A stretch of 64,000 nt of DNA from CAVWSM01 sp963798505. GTDB lineage: Bacteria; Actinomycetota; Actinomycetes; Jiangellales; Jiangellaceae. Shown piece by piece: positions 8,404-16,974 of the stretch (its first letter is position 1; each line of letters opens with the position of its first letter). The notes beneath the pieces are model-generated. The model was not told the origin of the DNA and searched no databases. It saw only the letters and a list, made by a program, of their open reading frames with translations. A program made the position numbers and the translations under genes. The stretch covers positions 62,001 to 126,000 of the forward strand of contig CAWCTX010000018.1 of the NCBI GenBank assembly GCA_963798505.1. Reading direction: 5' to 3'.

Positions 8404-9820
8404 CTATCCGATTGCGCAGCCGCAACCGGCAAGGCTGCTCGCGGCCACGTCGAGGGCATCGCGGGCGGGGTTGGAGGCGCCCGTCTGGTCGGCCATGAGG
8501 GCGAAGCCGTACAGCTCGCCGTCAAGTGTGACGACCGTGCCAGCGAGCGTGTTGACGTTGTTGAGCGAGCCGGTCTTCGCGCGGACGACTCCACGGCCGC
8601 CGAGCTCGCCGCCGTCGTCGTACCTATTCACGAGCGTGCCGGTGAAACCGGCCACGGGCAGCCCGCTGACCACCGACCGCATCTCGGGGTGATCCGGTGG
8701 AGGCCGCGACGACGAGCAGATCGGCGAGCGCCTGAGGGGTGGCCACCGATGCCCGCGAAAGCCCGCTGCCGTCGAGCAGCCGGACGCCCGAGACGTCGAC
8801 GCCGAGCCCGGCGACGGTGGCGGTGAGCGCGGCCGCCGCCGCGTCCGCGGTCGCCGGCTGGCCGGTCGCCAGCGCGACGTGCCGGGCGAGCACCTCGGCG
8901 GCGTCGTTGTCGCTGGTGAGCAGGACGTGCTCGACGATCTCCGCCAGCGGAGCGGAGCGAACGAGACCGATGACCTGTCCGCCTGCCGGCGCCGCGCGCC
9001 GGACCGGTGCGGCGGTGACGGTGATGCCCCGCTCGGTGAGCAGCCGCGCCAGCTCGTTGGCGGCCGCCTGCGCCGGGTCTGGCGATCGAGGTGCGAGGCC
9101 GGGCCGTGCTCTTCCCCCGTCGAGGCTCAGCGCGCTGGTGCGCGAGACCGTGTCCTGCGTGAGATAGCGCGGCTCCCAGGTGCTCGGCAGTCCCGGGTCG
9201 AACAGCGAGTCGTCGAACCCGAGGGTGATCGACGTCGCTGCGGCGCGCCGCAACGTCGCGGCGGTCGCGTCGGCAAGAGTCGACATCGAGGTGGGAGGCG
9301 GAACGCCCTCCGGACTCGGCTCCGCGCGGGAGAGCATCGGGTCGCCCCCGCCCACGAGCACAACCTCGCCGGTCGCCCGGTCCCGCACCACCGTGGTGGC
9401 AAACCGGTGCTCCGGCCCCAACGCGGCGAGGGCCGCGGCTGCGGTGAAGACCTTCGCGGTGCTCGCGGGGATGAACCCGGCTGCCGCGTCATCGGCATAC
9501 ACGAGCTCTCCGGTGCGCAGATCCACCACCGCCCCACCGACTCGCGGACCGAGGTCGGGCGCGGCGAGCGGCGCGGCCAGCCGCGCCGCGACCAGCTGCG
9601 GATCGGTGGTCGCGGCCGCGGCGAGCGGGTCGAGCACCGCGCCGGCCGGCACGAGCTCGGCTGGCGCAGTGCCGGTCGTGGTGGGCGAGGGCGTCGATGA
9701 CTGGTTGGCGTTGGTGGCGGTGCCGCCGGAGTCGCTCGGCCCGGCGACCACGTACGCGGTCACTGCCAAGGCGAGAACACCCGCCCCGCTGGCGGCCGCA
9801 ATGGTGCGGCGACGAGTCAC
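8404..9820 (-). CDS. dacB: D-alanyl-D-alanine carboxypeptidase/endopeptidase (PBP4 class), frameshifted
   Basis: A periplasmic peptidase that trims or cleaves peptidoglycan cross-links. A GTG start at 9820 begins a signal anchor (MTRRRTIAAASGAGVLALAV). Then come SxxK as STAK (residues 120-123), SxN as SDN in LLTSDNDAAEVLARH, and KTG in VRAKTGSLNNVNT. The reading breaks near 8690: the first frame reads LADLLVVAAST, and the shifted frame continues HPEMRSVVSGLPVAG to the end at 8404. Joined, it is a normal class-C PBP of about 470 residues, so the indel is probably artefactual. It diverges from ppa, as in M. tuberculosis. Confidence 0.9.
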
Positions 9821-9920
9821 GTCTCACGACCTCCGCATGGCACCGCACCCCCGACGAGGTGGGAGACTAGAGCACTGCCTGTGCCGGCCGCAGCGCCGGA
9901 GGCCCCGAAGGAGAGGTTTC

Positions 9921-10517
9921 GTGGAGTTCGACGTCACCGTGGAGATCCCTCAGGGGAGCCGCAACAAGTACGAGCTGGACCACGAGACGGGCCGCATCAA
10001 GCTGGACCGGCGACTGTTCACTTCGACGCGCTACCCCGCGGACTACGGATTCATCGAGGGCACGCTCGGCGAGGACGGCGACCCGCTCGACGCGCTGGTC
10101 CTGATCGAGGACCCGACGTTTCCCGGCTGCCTGATCCGCTGCCGGACGGTGGGCATGTTCCGCATGAAGGACGAGGCCGGCGGCGACGACAAGGTCCTGT
10201 GCGTCCCGGCCGAGGACCCGCGCAAGGAGCACCTGCGCGACATCCACCATGTGCCTGAGTACGAGCGGCTCGAGATCGAGCACTTCTTCACGGTCTACAA
10301 GGACCTCGAGCCCGGAAAGTCCGTCGAGGGCGCGACGTGGGTCGGCCGGCGTGAGGCCGAGGCCGAGATCCACCGGTCCTACGAGCGGCTTGCCACCCAC
10401 GAGGCCGAGCATGGCGCGCACACTGCCACTGGCCGCACCCGCCGGCCTCGGCACCCACGGCAGCCCGCAGGTCGTCGAGGCCGCCGGTGCCGCCGCCGAG
10501 GCCATCCCGAGGCCTGA
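9921..10517 (+). CDS. ppa: Inorganic pyrophosphatase
   Basis: A soluble family I pyrophosphatase that splits PPi to two phosphates and so drives biosynthesis. A GTG start at 9921 follows an AAGGAGAGG ribosome site. Core motifs are EIPQGSRNKYELD, YPADYGFIEGT, the metal-binding EDGDPLDALVL and a C-terminal EHFFTVYKDLE. The frame encodes 198 residues, longer than the usual 160-170. The last 30 or so (GRTRRPRHPRQP onward) are arginine/proline-rich and look like read-through after the natural end, so a small indel near 10430 is possible. Divergent from dacB. Confidence 0.93.
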   Translation: MEFDVTVEIPQGSRNKYELDHETGRIKLDRRLFTSTRYPADYGFIEGTLGEDGDPLDALVLIEDPTFPGCLIRCRTVGMFRMKDEAGGDDKVLCVPAEDPRKEHLRDIHHVPEYERLEIEHFFTVYKDLEPGKSVEGATWVGRREAEAEIHRSYERLATHEAEHGAHTATGRTRRPRHPRQPAGRRGRRCRRRGHPEA

Positions 10518-10543
10518 GCCACCGACGGGCGCCGAACGCACCC

Positions 10544-10582
10544 GCTGGGGCGCCCCAGCGTTGCTGTAGCGACGGATCCGCG
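10544..10582. repeat. Palindromic intergenic repeat, copy 1 (intact)
   Basis: Begins with the 16-base perfect palindrome GCTGGGGCGCCCCAGC (10544-10559), then GTTGCTGTAGCGACGGATCC and GCG. A second copy lies 48 bases on and is split by the IS element. It sits just after ppa and could serve as its terminator stem. Confidence 0.75.
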
Positions 10583-10607
10583 ACCCTTTCCGCGCCGTCC
10601 CGCCGGT

Positions 10608-10632
10608 GCTGGGGCGCCCCAGCGTTGCCCTA
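10608..10632. repeat. Palindromic intergenic repeat, copy 2, left part (interrupted by IS)
   Basis: The same 16-base palindrome at 10608-10623, then GTTGCCCTA up to the IS left end. Joining this to the bases after the IS (GCGACCGATCCGCG from 12431) regenerates copy 1 with about three mismatches. The repeat was therefore intact before the insertion. Confidence 0.8.
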
Positions 10633-10652
10633 GAGCCTGTTGCTTAATTGCG
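10633..10652. repeat. IS left terminal inverted repeat
   Basis: GAGCCTGTTGCTTAATTGCG, abutting CCTA on its outer side. The first 11 bases match the opposite end at 10 positions. Confidence 0.75.
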
Positions 10653-10700
10653 GGTGGTTAGGCCCCAGCGGTTGGGCGTGGCTGCCGGGTCGGGGCGGGT

Positions 10701-12284
10701 GTGGCCGGGAGAATCCTGTGTGTGGCAAGGGATTTTCGTCGCGCGGTTCGTGATCAGCCGTTTCTGTTGCCGCCGGATGTGCGGGAGTGGCTGCCGGCCT
10801 CGCATCTGGCGTGGTTCGTCATCGATGTGCTCGAGCAGCTGGACCTGTCGGCGTTCGAGGGCACGGCCCGCCTCGGTGGGGCGGGGCGGGCGCCGTTCGA
10901 TCCGCGGACGCTGCTCGGGGTGTTGATCTACGGGTATGCGCATGGGCAGCGGTCGAGCCGGCAGCTGGAGCGGCTGTGCGAGGTGGACGTGGCGTTTCGG
11001 GTGTTGTGCGGCAACGAGGTCCCCGACCACACCGTGCTGGCCCGGTTCCGGCAGCGCCACCAGCAGCGGTTCTCCGAGCTGTTCACCCAGGTGCTGCTGT
11101 TGTGCTCGCGGGCCGGGTTGGGGCGGCTGGGGGTGGTCGCGCTGGACGGCACAAAGATCAAGGCGAACGCGTCGACCGCGTCCACAGTGTCCGAGTCGCG
11201 GCTGCGGGAGCTGTTGGCCGGGCAGGTCGAGGCGATGGTCAGCGACGCCGAGGCGACCGATGCGGCCGAGGATGTGATGTTCGGCGGGGCCCGCGGCGAC
11301 GAGCTGCCCGAGCCGTGGCGGGACCCGACCGATAGGGCGGCCCGGATCCGGCAGGCGCTCGATGACATCGCCGCCGAACGGGACCGTGAGCAGCCGCGGC
11401 AGGCGCAGCGTCAGCGCCAGGCGGCCGAGCGGGTGGCACGGGCGCAGGAGAACCTGGACCGCCAACGGGCCCGCGCCCGGGGCCGCGCCGAGCGGTGGGA
11501 GACGCGCAGGGCCGCGGCACCCGACGGCAAGGTGGCGGGCAAGCGCCCGACGGTGCCGCCAGAGGAGCAGGTGAAGGTCGGTCAGGCCCGCGAGCAGCTC
11601 GCCAGGGCACAGGCAGCGCTGCAACGAGAGCAGACCGATCCCGACCCGCGGCTGGCCGATGGCCGCCGCCGTCGGTCGGGCTGGCAGCCGAGCAGGAACG
11701 CGACCGACCCGGACAGCCGGCCGATGCCGACCCGCAACGGGTTCATCCAGGGCTACAACGCGCAGGCCGCGGTCACCGACGACCAGATCATCCTGGCCAC
11801 CAAGCTGACCCAAGACACCGGCGACATCGAGCAGTTCGTGCCGATGATGCGCGCCGCCGAGCAGGCCGCCGAGCTGATCGCGGCGACCCGCAGCGGAGAC
11901 GACGAGCACGACACCGGCATCGGGGTCGTGGTGGCCGACGCCGGCTACAACAGCGCGGCGAACCTGACCGCCGACGGCCCGGACCGGCTGATCGCGCTCG
12001 GCAAACGCAGCGCGCAGGACAAACGCGCAGTCGAACACCCAGCCCAGGGGCCGCCCCCGGAAGACGCCGACCCCCGGCAGTTGATGGATCACCGGCTGCG
12101 CACCGACGAGGGAATGACCGCCTACCGGCGCCGCGGCGTGACCGTCGAACCGGTCTTCGGCCATCTCAAAGACATCATCGGGCTCCGCCAGTTCAGCCGC
12201 CGCGGGCTGAACGCGTGCGCCGCCGAACTCGACTTCGCCGCCGCGGTAGCCAACCTGCTCAAACTGCACAAGGCCACCGGATAG
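10701..12284 (+). CDS. IS1182-family transposase
   Basis: A 527-residue DDE transposase. The N-terminal DUF772-like helical domain reads LLPPDVREWLPASHLAWFVID and PFDPRTLLGVLIYGYAHG. Catalytic-core blocks are VALDGTKIKANAS, a Gln/Arg-rich coiled insertion (about residues 215-310), NGFIQGYNAQAAV, VVVADAGYNS and TVEPVFGHLKDIIGLRQFSR. The likely DDE residues are the D of LDGTK, the D of ADAGY and the E of EPVFG. GTG at 10701 is the first start; a second GTG seven codons later is possible. No frame breaks, unlike several neighbours. Confidence 0.93.
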   Translation: MAGRILCVARDFRRAVRDQPFLLPPDVREWLPASHLAWFVIDVLEQLDLSAFEGTARLGGAGRAPFDPRTLLGVLIYGYAHGQRSSRQLERLCEVDVAFRVLCGNEVPDHTVLARFRQRHQQRFSELFTQVLLLCSRAGLGRLGVVALDGTKIKANASTASTVSESRLRELLAGQVEAMVSDAEATDAAEDVMFGGARGDELPEPWRDPTDRAARIRQALDDIAAERDREQPRQAQRQRQAAERVARAQENLDRQRARARGRAERWETRRAAAPDGKVAGKRPTVPPEEQVKVGQAREQLARAQAALQREQTDPDPRLADGRRRRSGWQPSRNATDPDSRPMPTRNGFIQGYNAQAAVTDDQIILATKLTQDTGDIEQFVPMMRAAEQAAELIAATRSGDDEHDTGIGVVVADAGYNSAANLTADGPDRLIALGKRSAQDKRAVEHPAQGPPPEDADPRQLMDHRLRTDEGMTAYRRRGVTVEPVFGHLKDIIGLRQFSRRGLNACAAELDFAAAVANLLKLHKATG

Positions 12285-12406
12285 CGGGGCCTCGGCCCAG
12301 CGAGGCAACCGCCAAGCCAGCGTCAGCAAGACCACACGAACCGAACGCGTGCCGATCACCACAGCGATCGACACGCGCTCAGCAGCCGATGCACAAGACC
12401 CAGCAC

Positions 12407-12426
12407 GCCGATTCGGCAACACGCTC
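12407..12426. repeat. IS right terminal inverted repeat
   Basis: Read on the minus strand, GAGCGTGTTGCCGAATCGGC; its outer side abuts the second CCTA. About 120 bases of non-coding IS tail separate it from the transposase stop. Confidence 0.75.
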
Positions 12427-12462
12427 CCTAGCGACCGATCCGCGCCCATGCCCGGGGACGAT

Positions 12463-13401
12463 CTACTTCAGCACGCCCGCGGTGAGGCCGGCCTGCACCT
12501 GCTTCTGGAACAGGATGTAGACGATCAGCACCGGCAGCAGCGCGATGACCAACCCGGCGAACAGCGCCGTCCAGTCGGCCCGGAACCCGGTGTTGGCGGC
12601 CAGCGCCCCCAGCCCCTGAGCAAGCACCTTCTTGTCGCCGTCCTGCATGATCACGAGCGGCAGGACGTACTGGTTCCAGTGCCCGAGGAAGTTGAACAGC
12701 GCGAGGCTGATCATGCCGGGGCGGGCCATCGGCAGCATGATCCGGAAGAACAGCGAGAAGTGTGAGCAGCCGTCCACGATGCCCGCCTCGGCCACCGACG
12801 TCGGGAGCGTACGGAAGAAGGCGGTGAGGAAGAAGACCGTGAACGGCATCGAGAACGCGGTGTAGACCAGCGCCAGGCCGAGATAGCTGTTGAGGCCGAT
12901 GAACTCGCCGATCACCGGGATCTGGCCGAGGTTGCGGACGATGAAGAACAGCGGCACGAGCGCCAGGAACACTGGCAGCACGAGGCCGCCGACGAATGTC
13001 CAGTAGACGAGCCGGTTGCCGGGGAAGTCATAGCGGGCAAGGACGTAGGCACCCATCGCACCGAACAACATGGTCAGCGTCAGCGACATCGACACGACGA
13101 TGACGCTGTTGACGAAGAACTGCCCGATGTTGGCCGCCGACCAGGCGCGGGCGAAGTTGTCCCACGCCAGACCGCCGGGCAGCCCCATGGGGTCGACGCG
13201 GAACTCGCCGTTGGTCTTGAACGCCGACATGATCGCCCACAGCAGCGGCAGCGTCGTGATCAGCGCCCACGCCAGGAGGAAGCCGCCGTTGAGCAGACCG
13301 ATCGCCTTGGCACCCACGCCGACGCCTGGCTCTGGTCGGGGCGCCCGCTCCGGCGTCGACTCGCCCGTCTCGGCGTACGGCACTCTCTGCGTCGTCGTCA
13401 T
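12463..13401 (-). CDS. Amino-sugar ABC transporter permease, MalG/NgcG type
   Basis: One of two inner-membrane permeases of a CUT1 sugar importer. About 312 residues with six hydrophobic segments. The EAA loop for ATPase docking is AEAGIVDGCSHFSLFFRIMLPMARP, written here as its two halves AEAGIVDGCSHF and FRIMLPMARPG. ATG 13401 shares bases with the upstream permease stop (TGATG), so translation is coupled. The locus has no ATPase gene, as in Streptomyces ngcEFG, where a shared ATPase (MsiK) energises several importers. The 3' end faces the IS element. Assignment to NgcG rests on the adjacent NgcE-like binding protein. Confidence 0.85.
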   Translation of the reverse strand: MTTTQRVPYAETGESTPERAPRPEPGVGVGAKAIGLLNGGFLLAWALITTLPLLWAIMSAFKTNGEFRVDPMGLPGGLAWDNFARAWSAANIGQFFVNSVIVVSMSLTLTMLFGAMGAYVLARYDFPGNRLVYWTFVGGLVLPVFLALVPLFFIVRNLGQIPVIGEFIGLNSYLGLALVYTAFSMPFTVFFLTAFFRTLPTSVAEAGIVDGCSHFSLFFRIMLPMARPGMISLALFNFLGHWNQYVLPLVIMQDGDKKVLAQGLGALAANTGFRADWTALFAGLVIALLPVLIVYILFQKQVQAGLTAGVLK

Positions 13402-14330
13402 CAGGCGAGCTCCACCCTCTCGCGGCGCAGGATGCGCATGAACAGCACAGAGACCGTCATCGTCAGCGCCAGCATGAGTACGCCGATCGCCGCTGCGTAG
13501 CCAAACCTGCTTGAGGAGAACGCCTCCCGGTAGATGAACACCCCCAATACGTCGCCGGCGCCGTTCACGCCGCCATTGATGCCGAGCATGATGTGCACGG
13601 TCGCGAACGCGTCCATCGCCGCGATCGCCATGTAGACCCAGCCGACCTGCACGGTGTCCCACACCAAGGGGACGGTGACCTTGCGGAACGTCGTGGCCCG
13701 GCTGGCGCCGTCGAGAAGTGCCGCCTCGTAGATGTCGCGGGGGATCGACTGCATGGCCGCCGAGAACAGCACGACATAGAAGCCGACGAACGACCATGTC
13801 ATCACGAGAACGACGATCCATATCGCCCATTGGGGCTCACCGAGCCACAGTTGCGAGAGCGACGACAGCCCCACGGTGTTCAGGACGTTGTTGAGGATGC
13901 CACCGGCGTTCTCCGGCGCGAACACATACTTGAAGACGATGCCGATGATGACGACCGACAGCACCTGCGGGAAGAAGTAGACCACCTTGTAGATCGACGA
14001 GCCTCGCACGCCCGTCACCGCCGCGCCGCGACGAGTGCCCCCGACGTTGAGCATCGAGGCGAAGAACAAGCCGAGGAACAGCGTGAGGACGGGCACGACG
14101 ACGAGCAGGATCAGGTTGTTGCGCAACGCGATCCGCAGCTGGTCGTCGTGCCACATCCGTACGTAGTTGTCGAACCCGATGAACGTCTGGACAGATGAGA
14201 GACCGCTCCAGCGCGTCATCGAGATGTAGATGGCCTGGATGTACGGCGACAGCATGAACACCGCGTAGATCCCGACCGGCGGGAGCAGGAAGGTCAGGAT
14301 GAACAGGGTCCTGCCGTGCCGCATCTGCAT
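13401..14330 (-). CDS. Amino-sugar ABC transporter permease, MalF/NgcF type
   Basis: A 309-residue membrane protein, partner of the MalG-type permease. The N-terminal segment TLFILTFLLPPVGIYAVFML is followed by YISMTRWSG and FIGFDNYVRMW, typical of MalF/UgpA proteins. The EAA loop is YEAALLDGASRATTFRKVT followed by VPL. Six membrane segments are evident. It starts 9 bases after the ngcE-like stop and overlaps the next gene, so all are one transcript on the minus strand. Confidence 0.86.
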   Translation of the reverse strand: MQMRHGRTLFILTFLLPPVGIYAVFMLSPYIQAIYISMTRWSGLSSVQTFIGFDNYVRMWHDDQLRIALRNNLILLVVVPVLTLFLGLFFASMLNVGGTRRGAAVTGVRGSSIYKVVYFFPQVLSVVIIGIVFKYVFAPENAGGILNNVLNTVGLSSLSQLWLGEPQWAIWIVVLVMTWSFVGFYVVLFSAAMQSIPRDIYEAALLDGASRATTFRKVTVPLVWDTVQVGWVYMAIAAMDAFATVHIMLGINGGVNGAGDVLGVFIYREAFSSSRFGYAAAIGVLMLALTMTVSVLFMRILRRERVELA

Positions 14331-14339
14331 GTCGACTTC

Positions 14340-15803
14340 TTATGCGTCGCGAGTCTGCTTCGGGATGGTGTCGTCCTCGCGAATCGTCGCGGTGACGGCC
14401 TCAACCTGGTCGACCCACTGGTCGGGGTTGATGTCGCCGCGGAGCAGCGCGCCGGTGACCTGGTCGATGCCAGGGTTCTCCATCGTCTTGTACCAGTTGG
14501 GATAGAACCAGTTCACGACGTTGGTGCCGGCAGCGGCGAGCGCGTCCTTGGCCGAGGAGAGCCCCGACGCGTCGATCTGCACCCCCTCGGCCGCACCCAG
14601 CACGGCGGTGAGGCTCGTGACGCTCTCGGTGAAACCACGTGCGCCGTCCACGGAGAGCATGGCGCGCATGTACTCCATGCCCCCCTGCGGGTTCTTGGCC
14701 TTCGCCGGGACGAGGTACGGCTCACCGGCCGACGCGCGGACCGTCTCGAGCGGCATCGCGGAATTGCCCGACAGCAGCGGCTCGGGCATCATCGCGAGCT
14801 CGAATGTCGCGTCCTCGGCGATCGCGTCCTTCTCCTCGTTCTCCAGCCAAGAGCCGGACGGGCAGAAGACCGCCTGGCCGCGGGCCCAGAGCCCTTGTGC
14901 GTCACGGAACTCCATGCCCTCAACGCCGGGAAGGAAGTAGCCGCGCTGGCCAAGGGTCCAGATCGCCTCGGCGGACTCGCGGATCGCCTCGTGGCCCCAG
15001 GCACCAGGCTCGAGGTTGTCGACGGCGACCAGAATCTCGGGTCCAGCCTTCTTGGCGGCCATGGTGAGCAGCGGCCAGTTCATGTAGCGCGGCGCCGTGA
15101 CGCCCTGGTAGACCCACGGGGCGACGCCGGTCGACTTGATGTCCTCGCAGACGTCCAGCATCTCCTCCCACGTCGTGGGTACCGACCACCCGTTCTTGTC
15201 GAGCAGCGTCTTGTTGTACCAGAGCCCGAAGACGGTGAACGCGTAGTTCAGTACGAGGAACTTGCCGTTCAAGGTGCCGCGCTCGACGGTGCCCGGGAGC
15301 AGGATGTCGCGGACCTTGACGTCCGGGTCGTCCCAGCTGGGTGCGTCGAGCAGCGGCTCGAGGTCGTAGAGCTGGCCGTCTGCGGCGAGCTGGGTCTGGT
15401 CCATCTGGCCGTCACCAGAGTTGTTGACGAAGTCCGGCGGGTCGCCTGCGACGAACCGGGCCTGCAGCTCGCCGCCGATGTCGACCGCCGCGTGGTGGTC
15501 GATCGTCAGATCGGGCCACCGCTCCTTGAGGATCGGCTGGTGGACCTCGGTGGCGTACTCGTCGCCGAAACCACCGTCGAAGATGAAGATCTCGACCTCG
15601 CCGTCCTCGACGATCCCGAGCGGGTTGTCATTGCTGACATCGCCCTCGGCGGCGCTGCCGTTGCCGTCGCCATCGCCGCCGGTGGCGCAACCGGCGAGGA
15701 AGCCAGCGGAGCTGGCGGCCACCCCGGCGAAGGCCAATTGCTGCAGGAACCGGCGACGAGTTCCCGTGGTGCCGGAGATGGTGCCCTTGATGGTGCTCGA
15801 CAT
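14340..15803 (-). CDS. NgcE-like amino-sugar-binding lipoprotein
   Basis: The extracellular solute-binding lipoprotein of the importer, 487 residues. Its signal combines a twin-arginine motif (TRRRFLQQLAF, residues 15-25) with lipobox LAGC (Cys39), so it may be exported folded and then lipidated. Downstream blocks VRDILLPGTVERG, FTVFGLWYNKTLLDKNGW, NLEPGAWG, GSWLENE and RASAGEPYLVPAKAKNP match the N-acetylglucosamine/diacetylchitobiose-binding NgcE family. The ATG is preceded by GAAGGAG. With murQ immediately upstream, the substrate may be MurNAc or a GlcNAc-MurNAc piece rather than chitobiose; that is inference. Confidence 0.88.
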   Translation of the reverse strand: MSSTIKGTISGTTGTRRRFLQQLAFAGVAASSAGFLAGCATGGDGDGNGSAAEGDVSNDNPLGIVEDGEVEIFIFDGGFGDEYATEVHQPILKERWPDLTIDHHAAVDIGGELQARFVAGDPPDFVNNSGDGQMDQTQLAADGQLYDLEPLLDAPSWDDPDVKVRDILLPGTVERGTLNGKFLVLNYAFTVFGLWYNKTLLDKNGWSVPTTWEEMLDVCEDIKSTGVAPWVYQGVTAPRYMNWPLLTMAAKKAGPEILVAVDNLEPGAWGHEAIRESAEAIWTLGQRGYFLPGVEGMEFRDAQGLWARGQAVFCPSGSWLENEEKDAIAEDATFELAMMPEPLLSGNSAMPLETVRASAGEPYLVPAKAKNPQGGMEYMRAMLSVDGARGFTESVTSLTAVLGAAEGVQIDASGLSSAKDALAAAGTNVVNWFYPNWYKTMENPGIDQVTGALLRGDINPDQWVDQVEAVTATIREDDTIPKQTRDA

Positions 15804-15859
15804 GCTCTGTCTCCTTCTACCGTTGCGTGCCGCATCGGGATCCGCGGGTGACCAGGACG

Positions 15860-16813
15860 TCAGCCCGCGGGGTCTTCCGGGAGTTGCGAATGAGATCGGG
15901 TCAGCAGATGCAGCGCATCGCGTACGGCTCCGCCGGACGCGGCGAGAGCGGCTCGCGCCTCGTCCGCCTCCACCGTTCCGAGCCCGGACACGAGCGCGGT
16001 CTTGAGATCGCCGTCCGACGCGTGGAGCAGGCGTCGGCTCTCGTCCTCGTCGACCGAGAGCGCCTCCATGAGGATGCGCACTGTGCGCAGACGTAGCTTG
16101 CTGTTGGTCGCGACGACGGAAACCATGAGGTTCGACCAGGTACGCCCCAGGCGCACCATCAGCGCGGTCGAGAACCCGTTGAGGATGAGCTTCTGTGCGG
16201 TCCCGGCCTTGAGCCGCGTGGAACCGGTCAGCACCTCCGGCCCGGTGTCGACCGCGATGACGAGCTGCGCGTGGTCGGCGAGCGCGGGTTTCGCGTTGCA
16301 CGCGATGAGAGCGGTGAAGGCGCCGCGCCGGGATGCCGCGTCAAGTGCACCGCCCACGTAGGGGGTCTGCCCGGAGGCCGTCAGGCCGATCGCCAGATCA
16401 CCGGGCCGCACGGATTCGGCATCGCGGGCGCCTTCCTCGCGGGAGTCCTCGACGTCCTCGATCGCCCGCACCAGGGCCGCCTCGCCACCCGCGATGTGCC
16501 CCACGACGATGCCCGGAGTCAGGGCGAACGTGGGTTGTAGCTCGGCCGCGTCGAGCATGCCGAGCCGACCGGACGTACCAGCACCGAAGTAGTGCACGCT
16601 GCCGCCCGCGCGGATCCGCTCGGCCGCGACATCGACGAGCTCGGCCACGAGCGGCAGCACTGCAGCGACGGCGTCCGTGCCGCGACGGTCCTCCGCGTTC
16701 ATCAGTTGGAGCACCTCGACGGTGGTGAGGTCGTCGAGGCGCACCGACGAGGCGTGCCGGCGCTCGGTTGCCGGAACGCTCGACAGCTCGGGGTGCGGTG
16801 GTCTGCGGTCCAC
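15860..16813 (-). CDS. murQ: N-acetylmuramic acid 6-phosphate etherase
   Basis: MurQ removes the lactyl ether of MurNAc-6-phosphate to give GlcNAc-6-phosphate and D-lactate during cell-wall recycling. A cytosolic SIS-domain enzyme. Signature blocks are FGAGTSGRLGMLDAAELQPTF, VGHIAGGEAALVRAIEDVED, LTASGQTPYVGGAL and LTGSTRLKAGTAQKLILN. The glutamates in AAELQ and IEDVED sit where the two catalytic glutamates of the E. coli enzyme lie. A GTG at 16813 gives 317 residues, close to the family's 300; an ATG at 16852 would add 13. First gene of the murQ-ngcEFG transcript, divergent from murR. Confidence 0.93.
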   Translation of the reverse strand: MDRRPPHPELSSVPATERRHASSVRLDDLTTVEVLQLMNAEDRRGTDAVAAVLPLVAELVDVAAERIRAGGSVHYFGAGTSGRLGMLDAAELQPTFALTPGIVVGHIAGGEAALVRAIEDVEDSREEGARDAESVRPGDLAIGLTASGQTPYVGGALDAASRRGAFTALIACNAKPALADHAQLVIAVDTGPEVLTGSTRLKAGTAQKLILNGFSTALMVRLGRTWSNLMVSVVATNSKLRLRTVRILMEALSVDEDESRRLLHASDGDLKTALVSGLGTVEADEARAALAASGGAVRDALHLLTRSHSQLPEDPAG

Positions 16814-16889
16814 GGTCCGATCTCTCGTGCGCGGTTTGGTGCCGGTCAGCATGACGGGGCCGACCTGCCCCTGGCAAGATTCCACCCAA

Positions 16890-16916
16890 GGTTTAATCGG
16901 ATTGGAAACTCTTTCC
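16890..16916. promoter_or_regulatory. Palindromic operator candidate between murQ and murR
   Basis: In the short divergent region are GGAAACTCTTTCC (16904-16916; five-base arms, three-base spacer) and, overlapping upstream, AATCGGATT (four-base arms). RpiR/MurR regulators bind such inverted repeats in their own divergent promoters. It lies 58 bases before the murR start and about 75-90 bases before the murQ start. Binding is inferred. Confidence 0.5.
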
Positions 16917-16974
16917 CCGCCCCGGTCCCGCGCACCGCCGCCCGCCGCTAGCATCCGGACGAAGGGGGACGCGC

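Larger units (their letters stand above)
10633..12426 (+). mobile_element. IS1182-family insertion sequence (1794 bp)
   Basis: The boundaries come from three agreeing signals. The ends are imperfect inverted repeats: left GAGCCTGTTGCTTAATTGCG, right (complement) GAGCGTGTTGCCGAATCGGC, 15 of 20 matching. Each is flanked by CCTA (10629-10632 and 12427-12430). Removing the element with one CCTA restores the interrupted palindromic repeat. The single long gene inside is an intact DDE transposase, so the copy may be active. It landed in the convergent gap between ppa and ngcG, 36 bases beyond the ngcG stop, and damages no gene. Confidence 0.88.

Noticed and set aside
12287..12298. Short GGGCC/GGCCC hairpin after the transposase stop
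   Set aside because: Five-base arms with a two-base loop are common by chance at this GC content.
10644..12449. 601-codon minus-strand frame across the IS element
   Set aside because: Shadow of the transposase gene; it spans the IS boundary, which no natural gene would.
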